A stretch of 64,000 nucleotides of DNA. It comes from Cymbomonas tetramitiformis (lineage: Eukaryota; Chlorophyta; Pyramimonadophyceae; Pyramimonadales; Pyramimonadaceae). The notes beneath the pieces were generated by a model. The model was given only the letters and a program-made list of their open reading frames with translations. It was not told the DNA's origin and made no database searches. The stretch covers positions 1 through 64,000 of the forward strand of contig LGRX02035246.1 in the NCBI GenBank assembly GCA_001247695.2, read 5' to 3'. The translations under genes were made by a program, and so were the position numbers. Shown piece by piece: positions 1 to 11,462 of this stretch (its first letter is position 1; every line of letters begins with the position of its first letter).

Positions 1-253
1 TCGGGGTGCTGATGAGGCCGGCGAGCACCAAGCTCCGGGCGAGTGCACCCGTCTCGACGGGACGCATCGCCACGCGCGTGCAAGGAGGCCCACCCTTGCA
101 TGCGTGCCGCCACGAGGTGAGCACACCGAGGTGCTCAGACACCCGCGCCCTCCCCTTAGGGCCACCGAGAGTGAAGCGTCCGGGAGCGGACCGCTTTTCT
201 TTTGGGGGGGAGAGAGCGCGCCGCGAGTGGCAGATGGCAGCCACCGCGAGCGC

Positions 254-712
254 GCCAGGCGACAGGTGAGAACCTGTATAATCCATCCACCAGAGCAGTG
301 GCTCTAGCCTCGGCATAGCCAGGCAACAGGTGAGAACCTGTATAATCCATCCACCCGAGCAGTGGCTCTAGCCTCGGCATAGCCAGGCGACAGGTGAGAA
401 CCTGTATAATCCATCCACCAGAGCAGTGGCTCTAGCCTCGGCATAGCCAGGCGACAGGTGAGAACCTGTATAATCCATCCACCAGAGCAGTGGCTCTAGC
501 CTCGGCATGCCAGGCGACAGGTGAGAACCTGTATAATCCATCCACCAGAGCAGTGGCTCTAGCCTCGGCATAGCCAGGCGACAGGTGAGAACCTGTATAA
601 TCCATCCACCAGAGCAGTGGCTCTAGCCTTGGCCATGCCAGGCGACAGGTGAGAACCTGATAATCCATCCACCAGAGCAGTGGCTCTAGCCTCGGCATAG
701 CCAGGCGGCAGT
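254..712. repeat. 64-bp tandem repeat, about 7 copies
   Basis: Unit starts fall at 254, 318, 382, 446, 509, 573, 637 and 700, so the period is 63-64 bp. Each unit begins GCCAGGCGACAGGTGAGAAC and contains CTGTATAATCCATCCACC and AGCAGTGGCTCTAGCCTCGG. Copies differ at only a few bases, so the array is young or homogenised. A diverged relative (GGCGGCTGAGACCTGTATAA) sits near 1009. It lies on the 3' side of a minus-strand gag-only element and may be its 3' noncoding tail. Confidence 0.95.
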
Positions 713-1438
713 TGGAGATCTGGATAAAAGCTCTGCGCATCCGAGGAGGCGGTAGGGGTTTAAAACCTTTCCTCCGGGCCGGCATCCCGAGAACTGTCAG
801 GTAATTGGCAAACCTATTGTCATCACCTGTAAGTGTACCGTGTTGGAAGGTTTGAAACCTTGAGCGTGGTAATGGATGTGAGATCTCGAGCCTTGGGGGA
901 GCCTGGTAGTGCAGATGGCAGACCGGTGAGAGGCCGACCCTTGTGCTTAAGAGGTTGATCTCCTTATTGCGGTGTGTCTTGGGAAGTGTAATGTCATCCC
1001 AGACAACAGGCGGCTGAGACCTGTATAATCATCCTGAGCAACAGTAGAAGATCTGTATAAAAACTTTACTGGTCCGACGTGGTCAGCGTGGACGTGACCT
1101 TCCCTAAGGGGGGAGTTGTGCTAGGAGGCAAGCACAAGAGCAAGAAAAAACGGCTAAGTACAAAACGCAAGAGCACTCAGTACGGAGTACAGTAGGACCG
1201 ATCAGAATGATGTTGATGTGAGGTGCCTAGCCTGTTGTACGGAGTACTCAGTACAGTTGAGTTATGGAGAGAGTTCCTGAATGCATAAGAACTCTAAGTG
1301 TAACCAGTTTCGGGGATGAGAACTGAACTGTGAATTGTAACATAAAAAGTAAGAGCCGTAACTGCTGTATATTGTGTATTGAAAGCATGCACTTGAAAGC
1401 AAAAGCATAACTAATAAGATTTACGAAACCGAAGTCTT
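713..1438. other. gene-free stretch beside gag-only element copy 1
   Basis: No convincing coding region is seen. It holds degenerate pieces of the 64-bp repeat around 1009-1060 and short GGAGTACTCAGTACAG-type inverted motifs near 1180-1255. No left LTR matching the one at 4216-4460 is found here, so the left end of the element is either beyond position 1 or lost. Confidence 0.5.
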
Positions 1439-4063
1439 TTAGTTGAACTTGAAGGATTTACGAAACCGAAGTCCGATAGTTGACCAAGCGTAATCATACC
1501 TCGTGCGGTCGTTTAGTAAGTGTAGATAGAATAAGTCCGAAAGTGTAAAGAAGAGAAGAAACTGGAGTGGTAGCCTCCTACAACACTCCACTGGGTTGGG
1601 CGGCTGGTGAACCGTTGCCGCAACACCCAGGGAGTGCAGTACCGCATCCAGAGTGACGGGGTCCAGCTCAGTGATACCAGAGTACACGCATAAATCTCCC
1701 CTGCACAGCACAGGCTGCGGCGCAGCCCGACCCGATACCTGCACAGGGTCGATGTCATTGGCCGCCGTGTAGGCGGCAGCTCCCACTCCCATGACAGAAA
1801 TCAAGAGAATAAAGGAAAGTAGAAACGGCACCCCCCATAAGCCCGCGTGGGCGGGGAAGCCCCACGGAGGCTTTCCGCAGCCGTGGCTGCGGGGAGCACC
1901 GTCATGCCAATCCCCCAGAGCACCACCAGAGTGAGGTGCTTGGGCTGCGGGCGTTGACGAATGATTTGCCGAAATTGTCGAAGTCCGCGGCTTCACGACG
2001 AAGCTGCCGTCGGCGAGGTCCTCGTAATCGTCCGTGTCGTAACCCGTGAGATCAACCTGCCCGATGGCGGCGTGGTTCACGGTCTGAACGAACCCAGCGA
2101 ACTCACCGTCCGCGTCCGCTGTGGTGGTTACCCGCGCCGATTGAGGTGGCGCGGGCTTCACATCCTTTCCCTGCGAGACAGGCATAGCAGGGGCCGGCAC
2201 GGCGGATGCCGATGCCGCCGCACCACCTGCCGGAACCTGATCCTCCGGTGTGGCCCCCGCTGCGGCGGGTTTGCACACCAGAGCCGAAGCCTGCTGCTCG
2301 ATACCGTCAGGAGGCGGGAAAGATGCGTGAGTGTAATGTACCTGCGGGTTGGCCGCGGAGTGAACCTCCGCGGCAAGATCGTCGAGTCGGCGGAGAATGT
2401 CATCCCCATCGGAAGCCGGCTGCTGCTCCACCGTGAAACCGTAGGCGGACACGTCGATGCCGCCCACCGCTGCCGCATAAAGCATCGCGGGCGGCCCGTA
2501 CACGGCGGCCGCACGTGCGAAGGAATCCGCTCCATCATCCGCTGCCTGCTGAAACAACGCGCACATAGCGAGCGCGTGCACCCCCTCCGCGTCCTCCTCG
2601 TCGATGGGAACACAGAACGCTGCAGCAGAGGTGGGCGGGTGTTGGCGCCCGCCCAACGGGCAGTCGCGGTAAAAGTGATAGCTCTCACCTTTGCCCGCCT
2701 TCTTGCACCTACCGCAGAACGGCTTCGCCCGTTGATCGTTGCGGTCGAATCCCACTGGTGGGGCTTTGTGGGTCCCCACACGGAATCCTCGCGGCTGCTG
2801 CCCCCGATGCTGCTGCTGCCGCTGCTGCACCCGCTCCCGCTGTTGCCGCACCACCGGAGTGGCCTCACCGTGTTGCCTCCGAACGAGCTCCTTCAGCTCC
2901 GTGATCTTCTGCAGCAGTGCGTCGTACCCGCTGCTAGACAGGTGCGCGGAGATGCCGTCCGCGCCAGAAGCCGCCTTCCCCCCGCCCGTCTGTGCCCAAG
3001 CCTGGTAAATTTCCACAACCATGGAACGGAGCGAAACTAGTGACACATGAGTCAAGTCAGCGGCCATGGGATAGCGGACCTTCACCGCAGCGTAGAACAC
3101 GGGGTCGAGTCGGGTGTAGAGGGATAACTTCCTCGTGGCCTCGGTCGGTGTCCAGTCGGAAGCTCGGTTATCCCGCACCAAACGTTGCTCCTTAGCCTAG
3201 ATCGGCTGCGGGTCAACGTTTGCGGGATAACGCAACGCGGTGTGCTCCTCCTGCTGCGACTCTCGTAGCGCCACTGGAACACAACCCTTGATGATGTCGA
3301 CAAGGGCCCGCCCTCCATCTCGGGCAGTCGAAGAATCGGTACCAGTCAGCCAGACGAACGCGTTGCTGTGCTTCTCAATCACCAGGGCAAGAACGTCGTA
3401 GAGAAGCCCATTCACCCTGTTGACCACGGGTGCCAGAGGGTCGTCGAGGTCAAAGGCACGTAGCTCCAGACCAGCCGACTGAAACTCCGTTCGCAGCTGC
3501 ACCACCAGGTCGGACAGAAGGCCAGCGTCGTCCGTACCGCGAAAATGATGTTTCTTGTCGCCAAGAATATCCTCACAGATACTCTTGGCCCAAGCTCGAT
3601 GTAGTAGCGTCTTGTAGATCTCATCGACGAGCTTGGACTGCTCCTGCAGGCAACGTCTGACGGCCACGTCCGCGTCTTCGTTCGATGCAGGGTTGGGGTT
3701 AGGAACAGAAGGCGTAGCCGCCGTTGGTGTGTTCCGCACCCCGTCGATTAACCTCAGAGAGGCGTCGATGTCGCTGTCCCTCGTGAGGGACTTTTTGGAT
3801 CTCGTAATGACTCCCATTCTCAGATAAGCTTGTCGGGAGGCGGTACACTGCAGCACGTTTGGGTAGGGTCGCGGGGAAAATGCGACGTCGCAGATACGGA
3901 CGGAACGGTGTAGCCATGCAAGCAAGGGGCAAAGGAAGATGTCGTCGAAGTCAAAGGTGCCAAGGTCACCAGCCCAAAATACGGTAGCAGGCGGGATCAG
4001 AGCGTGCAGAAAACCGTGAATGGACATTGCGACGACGAAACCCAATCCAAGCCGGCACCCCAT
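1439..4063 (-). pseudogene. gag-like protein, interrupted by one in-frame TAG
   Basis: Two stretches in the same frame (4063-3197 and 3181-1439) are separated by a TAG at the position where copy 2 has a TTG codon, so a single base change explains the break. The N-terminus has a hydrophobic segment ending VFWAG that is shared with copy 2. The DSDIDASLRLIDGVR and HRAWAKSICEDILG blocks also align with copy 2. Further on is a Cys-Cys-His-Cys knuckle, CGRCKKAGKGESYHFYRDC, spaced CX2CX9HX4C instead of the usual CX2CX4HX4C. Near the C-terminus a second hydrophobic stretch (GVPFLLSFILLISVMGVGAA) could span a membrane. The role is inferred to be capsid-like packaging of element RNA. Readthrough of the stop is possible but not shown. 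Confidence 0.7.
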
Positions 4064-4215
4064 AGCTGCGGCTCAAAGTCGCTCACCGCAAGCTGCTCAT
4101 CTCATAATCCCCACTAATGCCCAAACGCGCAAACGCGCACCACCCCTCCGAGCGGCCGTTTAGCCAATCATGGCCAAACTAGCAAGTGGAATAAAGCGTG
4201 GATGGGGCCACGACC

Positions 4216-4460
4216 TACCGGAATATCTTAGTTCACTAGATATCAGAGGGTCCCGAACTCTGTGGATATACTCTCTCCAGATAAATAAACCCTAAGCTAG
4301 ATATACCCGGAACGGTCTCGCAACGGTCTCGGGAACTAGCCTACCTGTGACACAGCGTGTGTCACAGCACGAACCTATAGATCAGTCAGCGGTCCAGTGT
4401 TGGTCCTAGGGGTCTGTCATAGGGGCCTGCCTGTCAGGGCTGCCTATACAGATTCCAGCA
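4216..4460 (-). repeat. LTR of gag-only element copy 1
   Basis: Aligns along its length with the copy 2 LTRs, sharing TACCGGAATATC at one edge and CAG-ATTCCAGCA at the other. On the minus strand it begins TGCTGGAATC. It contains a perfect 10-bp dyad with a 3-nt loop at 4345-4367, conserved in all three LTRs, and a doubled ACGGTCTCG motif. Confidence 0.8.
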
Positions 4461-7400
4461 CTTTATGTATCCCTATTTCGCGCATAAATATCACTAAACC
4501 CTGATTTTTATGAAATATATATAAATCCAAAAATGACATATGATAATGTCATTTTCATCGAATAGTGTGTTTATGGCCATGTACTCAGCAGACGTATGTA
4601 TGTTCGTTACAGGTCGGGTACACTGGAACTTCACTGAACTCCACCACGTACGATCCCTGCTGCAGTTTAAAAGGCGACCTGTTGAATTCTGGCCTCCTAC
4701 CCTTTTCTCCTGCAGCCCATCGACGGGAATTTGTTTTTTGTACGCTGTGTGCGCATACTAGTTTCACGGGTGCATTCAGTTTAGTCATTTCTGCTCCGAT
4801 GGGACATCAGCCCCTTCGGCGCAGTGCGCCGAAGGAATTGTCATGTGTTTCACTTGTTCCACTGACCATTCGGCGCCCGCGTTTTGTTTCAGGTACCCGA
4901 AGGTAACTTTCCACGCACAGAAGAAGTTGAGCACAGAAGACCGCGTTCCGAATAAATAATTCAGGCTGTTGTTACTTGGCTGCTGTCATTTTATGAATTC
5001 GAAGTGAACGCAGATAGAATTTTTTGTAATATTAGTTATTATTATTCAAAATTTGTAACTTGCTTATTGTACAGACTTTGCTTTGAATGCTGCCCTTTCG
5101 TGCATGCTCGAACCTTCGTACACTGCTGTTTCTTCGAGCTCAGCTTGTTCCCCGGCCTTGGCCTGCGTACTAGCACACATATTGCAATGTTTGTAACCAA
5201 CGTTTGTAACCAACGTTTGCGGCGCGACTGCTGTCCTCACAGCTGCTAGCACCGCATCCGCCAGGTTTTCTCGTCACGTTGCGCCTTCGTTTGCTGCACA
5301 ACCCAATCGTCGGGGACAGTAGCACTTTGCCGTGGACTGCCGTACGTGCAATCCACGGCTGAGTGATACAGTCCTTACCGCCTTGCATGGCAAACTCGCA
5401 GCAGCGCTGTACGTTCCGAAGTATGTACAACGCTGTAACAGGTAGTACCACCACGCGATCGCATGGTTGTATACTTCGTTGAACGTATTTGGAGTGATAA
5501 AATGTACATAGTTCCATACTTTATATATACATATACACCCAGCGAATACCCGCAGATATGCTCGGAGTGAAAAAATACGGCATGCTTATATAACGTGTCA
5601 ATCAACCGCATACTTATATATCTGGTAAGTATGCAGCAGTTTTACAGGGTATGTGAGCTGCTGCATACTCACGGGACCTGGAGTTATAGTTAGCATAATG
5701 GCGGGAGGTGGATATTTCTTGTAAAAATGCAACGGGTGCATACTTATGGATGATAGATAGAGGGTGCATATTTCCCACATATATATCGAATGTATCTTAA
5801 ATTTGGCAAATCTACGCAAGTTGCATTCTCCTATCAGAGTATACACCTTGGAGTTATGGTTAGCATACTTACGGAAGATGTCAAAAAGCTGAATCTCTAC
5901 GTAGGTTATGCGGGTCGGAAAAACCCGGATGACGCTAAGGAAATTCATTGGCGTTCAATATTGCATCCGGTACCGTAGCACACCCCCGGAACCACAAACA
6001 AACAAACCAACCAACCAACCAACCAACAAGGATAATTCTAATATCTAATTCTGCAGAAACGATACCATTGCAAGAAAAAAAAAAACTTCACAAACTAAAT
6101 AAATCCCAACCCTCGGTGCCGCTAAAAGAAATAACCCTAAAATTACAAATAATTGAATAAATTCCACGAAAAACGAACATAATCAAATACTTTGTTGAAG
6201 CCAATTTTCGTCCTAAAATCAATAAAGTGGACACGGTACCGCGGAAATTTTCGAGTTATCACATTCGATGATGCCAAGTTTGACAGCTTCGACCATGCTC
6301 GCAGGCTGCCAACATATCTTCCGATCAAAACAGTTTTTCCGCAGCAGCTGAGATAATGTGGGTAGGTACGGTATCGATCGATGAACCAGGGATATCGCTT
6401 AGCGTGTTTTTACAGTAATGGATGCAATACTCCGATGTACTGCTTGCAGCAGGCACTTTTACAAGTTTGTTTGCAAGCAGCGAGGATTCGTGACCTAAAT
6501 TCAAATACAATAAATGACCACTTCCGCGACTCAGATGAGATGGATTGACTGGTTTGTGTACCCATCAATATAGAGCACGATTCCTATAGTTTATCATTTT
6601 GGAGAACCAATTTGCATGGGGAGAATTCGATATTTGATGTCCCTGTGTGTCCATTGTGTGGGATTTTAAGCTTAATCGGGAATTTTAGGTCGAAAATCGA
6701 GTAGAATGCCCGATATATGCTCTTTCAACGATTTGGACCATTGCAAAATTACGAATCTAACGCCATAATGGGGCGTATTGACGACATTTTCCCGTTCCAT
6801 AAACTAAACAAATACGATTGCACTTTTTGCTACCGCAAGTTTACCGCAACTCTCATGATATCTATAAAATTCCCAGTACAAATGCATCCCAACTGAGTCG
6901 TGGAAGTGGTCAAATGCAGTTTACTATACTTATGTGGTTACAAGCAACACCGACTACATATGTGTTCTGCAGGTGATACGTTATTGGTGCCCAGCAATAA
7001 GGCTCACATTTCAAATTTGAATGGCATTACTGATAGTGACACGTGCATAAAATAGATGTTGCGCATTCAATACGTTCAATGGCACCAAGAGCGTGGGTGC
7101 TACCTTAGCTGTTTCCCAAAAATATATGTAACTAAGGGAAACTGACAAAGAGATGAGAGATGGAGATGGTTGAGGGCCTGTGACCTTTTGGTTTTGGGGG
7201 AAACTGTTTTTGCTCATATGCTCACTCACAAAGGCTCGCACTTTTTGTATTTGGATGACAAGTTGTTTTCATTTTTTTAGTCGTTTTTCCACAAGGAAAA
7301 AAATGACAAGTTGACAAGCTTATTTTGCAGTTAAGCTTCAGTGCTACCCTGTAAACAGAGGCACTCCGATGTTCCAATTATCATTTTATGAGGAAGTAGT

Positions 7401-7775
7401 GTGTCCTCTTTCACATCCGATTCAGAAAGTTCAAACAGTTTCACAGGCCACAGGGCTCACATGGAGTTTCGAGGCACAGAGTGCCAGGTCTTATTCTGCA
7501 CAGTAACGTTGCAGTCTTGGTTCTGTCCCAGGAAGCAGCCTATTGGCTATTGTGTGCGTCATCAGTTTGCTTCTCACAGTTTGCGTCATCAGTTTGCTTC
7601 TCACAGTTTGCGACAGTTTCCCGCGAGGAAGGCTTTCAAGAAAGGCGGAAATTATATTCTCCTCTGCAGCTCATTTCTGTGAGTACTCGAAAGGGCTTGC
7701 TTGGTTTATGAGTGACCCTGACAGCACGCATATCACTCCAAGCCCCCAGTTTCGTTATTTTTCAGCAATGACTTT
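4461..7775. other. gene-free, AT-rich region with small repeats
   Basis: I see no supported gene. It holds a perfect hairpin at 4813-4835 (CCTTCGGCGC, loop AGT, GCGCCGAAGG), an (AAAC/AACC)n simple repeat at 5994-6029, and a tandem duplication of about 26 bp (GCGTCATCAGTTTGCTTCTC) at 7556-7608. The many short open frames have no recognisable motifs. Confidence 0.6.
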
Positions 7776-9329
7776 TCAGAATTTAAACTGGCCTAGCAAC
7801 GAGCAGGCAAGCCGATAAGCCTGAATGTTTTGTTCCAGGGAGCCCTTGAACGTGACGGTCGACTCTGTCACCTCCGGGTTCCGCGAGTCGGAAACTGATA
7901 TCACACACCCGGTCCGTTGCGTTATCTCCTTGAGGTGTTCTCCTCCTTTTCCTATGAATTTCGCTACATATTTTCGCTCCAGACTTATGTGCAGCGGTTG
8001 CGCCGGCAAGTCCTCCTCGGCCTCCGAGTAGCGCTCCCCTGACCGCGACGAAGGCATTTCGCTCGCTTTCCACCGGGGTGTGTTATGCGATCCTGTCATT
8101 CGCACAAGATCATACGCTTGCGACATATTGGATCGCTCCTGCCTCGGCGAAATAAACTGCTCTTGCCCCCAGAGTCGCTCGCCCCCTTCACGCGCTTCCT
8201 GAAAACCGCCGAAAGTGCCGTTCGCGTGATCGCTCGTTGCGTCGTCCTGCTGGGAAACCATTTGGGCGACCATCCCAGCGCCCATGAAGCCCTGCCCGTT
8301 CAGGACGCCGCTGTTATTAATTCGGCCCATGAGCTGCCCGCCCTGCGCCCCCACGAGTAGACCGCCTTGGTCCCCGCGCTGCCCTGCTATCAGCTGTCCA
8401 GTTTGATCGACCATCATTTGTCCCGCCACAAGTTGACCTGTATTCCCTAGTAAGCCACTTCCGACTAGCCCAGTGCCCATCTGAGGTATCATTACCCCGC
8501 CTGCCCCTTGCATCACCATGCTGCCCATGGAGAGAGCACCCATATTCCCCATATTCCCCATATTCTCCCCGCCGCGGATGCCGACCGTCCCTTGCGGCAT
8601 CATTACGAAGTTCGCCGGCGCGGACAGTTGCAGGCCATTGCCCTCTGGCGATGCATCATATAGGCTGGGCTGCTGGGTCTTGTGAAATCCTCCGTAACCT
8701 AAGTCGGCTTCTGGAGGGCCAGAGTTATAAGGGCTCCGCTTATCCGATAGCTGCTCCATCTTCTCCAGGCTAAGTTCTACCGCTTTGTCGACGTTCTGCA
8801 GATCCCCAGTGAGTTCAGCGATAGACATATCTTCCACCCCGAAAGTGGGTTGCTGATCCTGGTGTCCGTCCCTAAACTTCCCCTCGCGTACGTGGAGTTT
8901 TACACCTAAGGTGGATCCGAGCATCTTCTGAAAAACTCCTTGCTTCCCAAGATACCAGCCGACTTTATCATACGGAATCATTAGTTTGAAGGAGGATAGA
9001 TCTGACGGTTGGTCAGCCTCCGAGGCCTGATGAAGCATCTGCAAGATTATTCGTATGGCCGACACCTTCTCTGCAAAGCTCCCGACCAAGGCGACCACGG
9101 GCTCCGGCTCGGCGTTCACCGAAATAACTACCTTACAGCCGGTTTCTCTCTGAATATTCTTTACGCCCATACCGCCTTTTTGTAAGATGCAACCGATTCT
9201 TCCTTTGTCGATACAAAACTTGAAGGGCATTGGGTCTTCCTCCCGTGATCGCTTGGCGGCGGATTGCTGTGATTGATTCCCTCGTTTCATGGATACACTT
9301 TCTCTAGGCTGGTTTGCAAATAGTGTCAA
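7776..9329 (-). CDS. triple-KH RNA-binding protein (PCBP / hnRNP K-like)
   Basis: A 517-codon uninterrupted frame encodes three KH domains. KH1 is at about residues 34-102, with the GGMG loop at 52-55. KH2 is at about 112-195, with GKQG at 128-131. KH3 lies near the C-terminus, with GKGG followed by EHLKEITQRTG. The KH1-KH2, long linker, KH3 order is that of poly(C)-binding proteins, hnRNP K and Nova, which bind pyrimidine-rich RNA and act in splicing, stability or translation. The roughly 230-residue linker is rich in Met, Gly and Gln (repeated MGNMGNMG and GQL-type units) and is probably disordered. A second Met at residue 14 (MKRGNQS, base 9290) may be the real start. It is the only intact single-exon host gene here, with no sign of decay despite transposons on both sides. 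Confidence 0.88.
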   Translation of the reverse strand: MTLFANQPRESVSMKRGNQSQQSAAKRSREEDPMPFKFCIDKGRIGCILQKGGMGVKNIQRETGCKVVISVNAEPEPVVALVGSFAEKVSAIRIILQMLHQASEADQPSDLSSFKLMIPYDKVGWYLGKQGVFQKMLGSTLGVKLHVREGKFRDGHQDQQPTFGVEDMSIAELTGDLQNVDKAVELSLEKMEQLSDKRSPYNSGPPEADLGYGGFHKTQQPSLYDASPEGNGLQLSAPANFVMMPQGTVGIRGGENMGNMGNMGALSMGSMVMQGAGGVMIPQMGTGLVGSGLLGNTGQLVAGQMMVDQTGQLIAGQRGDQGGLLVGAQGGQLMGRINNSGVLNGQGFMGAGMVAQMVSQQDDATSDHANGTFGGFQEAREGGERLWGQEQFISPRQERSNMSQAYDLVRMTGSHNTPRWKASEMPSSRSGERYSEAEEDLPAQPLHISLERKYVAKFIGKGGEHLKEITQRTGCVISVSDSRNPEVTESTVTFKGSLEQNIQAYRLACSLLGQFKF

Positions 9330-9905
9330 ATTTCAATCCAGAATGCGCTTCTGGAAACGAATTGCTCAAAGGCGTTTCCGAGCTGTTTTGATGCTGACAG
9401 CAACTGTTTTTTTACCCGCTCCCATTCGGTATTCCGAAGTTCTCTCTCGTCTGTCGTGTGTAATAACAGAATACAGTCGAGTGACGTATAAATAAATTGA
9501 AGAGAGGTGATGGACTGATGGTGCTGGTGCTGGTGGCGCAATATCGAATATCAATAGGGACTTTCACGCAAATTTCGGCAGCCAATTCTTTCGCTAGTCC
9601 GACGTGGACATAAAATATCCATCTTGTTGCACACCTCCGATGTTACTGGTGAAGTCTGCGAGTGCCAATTTGGTTGGGTCTGAATCGAATATGGGACAGA
9701 GTTACGGGCTGTACTGTCAAACTACTGTCACAGGAACAAAGTGACTGACCAGTGACGTGGTGTCATACGGGCGCTGGGAACTCGTCCAACTTTTCCGATG
9801 ACACATGATGACTGCATGTCACGGCTGCGGCTGCGTCTATCGCCGCTGGTTGATGCTGGGAGGGGTCACTCGGCAGATGTTTGCTACACTGGGTGTGGAC
9901 ATGCA
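9330..9905. other. upstream region of the KH gene and start of the recombinase tract
   Basis: This holds the likely promoter of the KH gene (minus strand) and about 300 bp that may be the 5' part of the adjacent recombinase gene. No TATA box or other element stands out. Confidence 0.35.
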
Positions 9906-10358
9906 TGTGGACAGGCTTTTGGCGGTATGACTGTGCGGAGAAGGTGAGGCTGCGGGATATGAAGTTCTGTGAGACCCACACGGACCACCTTCCTGGAGAA
10001 GCGGAAGACGGACAAGTACAGGTATGGTCAGCTGGTGGAGGTTGCCCGGGCGGCGGAGGGGCAGCCTATGTGCCCAGTGGAGATCAGTCAGAGGTGGGTT
10101 GACACCCAGATTGCACGGGGAGTGCAGCCCGATGAGTCACTGTTCCCGCAGATTGATGGCAGGCGGTTTCGGCGGACCCGTCGGCTGACTGCCTGACGGG
10201 GAAGAGGCTGGACTATCCTCAGTTGAGGAAGTACCTGTTCAGGATGCTTGGTGAGGCATCCGGGCAGGACCCCGAGGCTCTGAGGCAACGCTGTATGGGA
10301 CCCAGTCCCTGCGGTCTGGTGGGGCCACGGCGGTGGCTGCGGCTGACCAGGTTACTGA
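9906..10358 (+). pseudogene. tyrosine recombinase gene, 5' part (Crypton-like)
   Basis: Translation gives the signature of eukaryotic tyrosine recombinases. There is a box with RYD..EKVRLRDMKFCETHT, a beta strand FLEKRKTDKYRYGQLVEVAR, then QPMCPVEISQRWVDTQI, and, shortly before the break, YGTQSLRSGGATAVAAADQV, the counterpart of the HxxR box. The usual His of HxxR is Gln here (codon CAG), which would harm catalysis. At least one frameshift lies near 9980 and another near 10195. The gene is cut at 10358 by the 21.5-kb retrotransposon and its frame resumes exactly at 31864. The family could be Crypton or another YR group; the flanks are too degraded to say. Confidence 0.75.
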
Positions 10359-10363
10359 TTTCG

Positions 10364-10977
10364 TGACGATAAGGCTGCTATCGCGAGCCTTCAGAAATAT
10401 ATGATGTAATAGATAGTGCAAGTGTTTATTGAACAGTAAACACACGCACAGCTTATGAGCGGGTGATGAGTGCAGACTTCGTCAGAAGATACTGCTCTAG
10501 CACAACGCTAGCTCATCTATACCGAATGCCGCCTCCCATCTCACAGATGGTACCGCTATTGGGTTGTGAACCCGAGGCATTGGTTGAACGACTGTGCTTG
10601 GTATCGGCAAAACGAATGATGCGTTCGCCCTATGATACCCGCATGCTTGTTCCGCACATGCTAGAAGCGAAGATGATTTCTTCTCCGAACCGTTCGGTAC
10701 TTCAAGATAGTATCTTGCTTCGCCATCTTCGAGTCCGACTTACGGCCTCTCGATGCGCAGGTGTCATTCAAGTCTTTCCTTGAATAAATGACCGATGATG
10801 TGACTTATCATCTCGATGACATGTACAGTCATAGTCGACCGTACTGACGACTGTCTGTCATTATAATATATGGTATGACTCGACATGGCATGACATGGTA
10901 TGACATGTCTGACATGTATGACACGTACGACATGAATGACATGTATGACACATGTGTCATCGGTCATAACCCTAACA
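10364..10977 (-). repeat. 3' LTR of the chromovirus (left copy)
   Basis: Plus-strand reading starts TGACGATAAGGCTGCTATCG and ends AACCCTAACA. It is almost identical to 31240-31858 apart from a few small indels (for example an extra GCC near 10530 and TGCTT near 10597) and variation in an ACATG-type microsatellite near 10885-10955. A third, more diverged copy lies at 57980-58603. Confidence 0.92.
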
Positions 10978-10996
10978 GATCTCCCCTCTTAAAAGA
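10978..10996 (-). promoter_or_regulatory. polypurine tract of the chromovirus
   Basis: On the minus strand the bases immediately before the LTR read CTTTTAAGAGGGGAGATC. This is the purine run expected as plus-strand DNA primer next to a 3' LTR. The same tract adjoins the related LTR at 58603. Confidence 0.7.
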
Positions 10997-11457
10997 GTTG
11001 TGACCTCACAACGGGCATACCTTTGTATATGTCTTTGATGTCTTTGTTGTTGTTGCTTCTGCTGGTACCAGTCTTCTTACACCGATCCGAGGCGTCCCTC
11101 ATGGTGTTTTTAGGATTTTGGGGGGAACTGAGTCCACTTTAGTCCCTCACCTTAGGCAGTTGCCTTACAGTTCTTAGGATGTAGCCTCCTTTGAATTGCG
11201 TATCGTATTGCAGAGTGACGATTCAAGGTTCAATGAATTGCGTTTCGTGATACAGATTGACGTTGGATTACGGATTGATCCACACGTATCGTGTTTCAGA
11301 GTGACGATTCAAGGTATCCGAGGTTTACGTTACGGATTATTGCGCTAGCCGTCGTCGCTTTTGCGAACGATGATCCCACGATTTAAAAATTTATAATCGC
11401 ACGATTCTCGGCCTTATATATATATAACTGATCGTTTGCTGTTCGTTTCCACAGTTA
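10997..11457. other. 3' noncoding region of the chromovirus, first part
   Basis: No gene. The sequence is homologous to 59228-59680 and continues after the inserted gag-only element at 15036. It includes a short GTT repeat, the CAGTTCTTAGGATGTAGCC motif and GTATCGTATTGCAGAGTGACG repeats. Confidence 0.75.
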
Positions 11458-11462
11458 TTATA

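Larger units (their letters stand above)
1439..4460 (-). mobile_element. gag-only LTR retrotransposon, copy 1 (left end not seen)
   Basis: A minus-strand gag-like gene is preceded by a 245-bp LTR at 4216-4460 that is clearly related to the paired LTRs of copy 2 (11463-11716 and 14777-15030). The leader CGTGGATGGGGCCACGACC just inside the LTR is shared by both copies. No protease, RT or integrase is present, so the element would need enzymes supplied by another retrotransposon, as in the TR-GAG class described in plants. The matching left LTR is not visible. Copy 1 is the more decayed of the two, with an in-frame stop in its gene. Confidence 0.75.

Noticed and set aside
1961..3040. 359-codon plus-strand frame as a gene.
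   Set aside because: It lies opposite the gag-like gene and has an Arg-rich shadow composition; kept only as a question in the findings.
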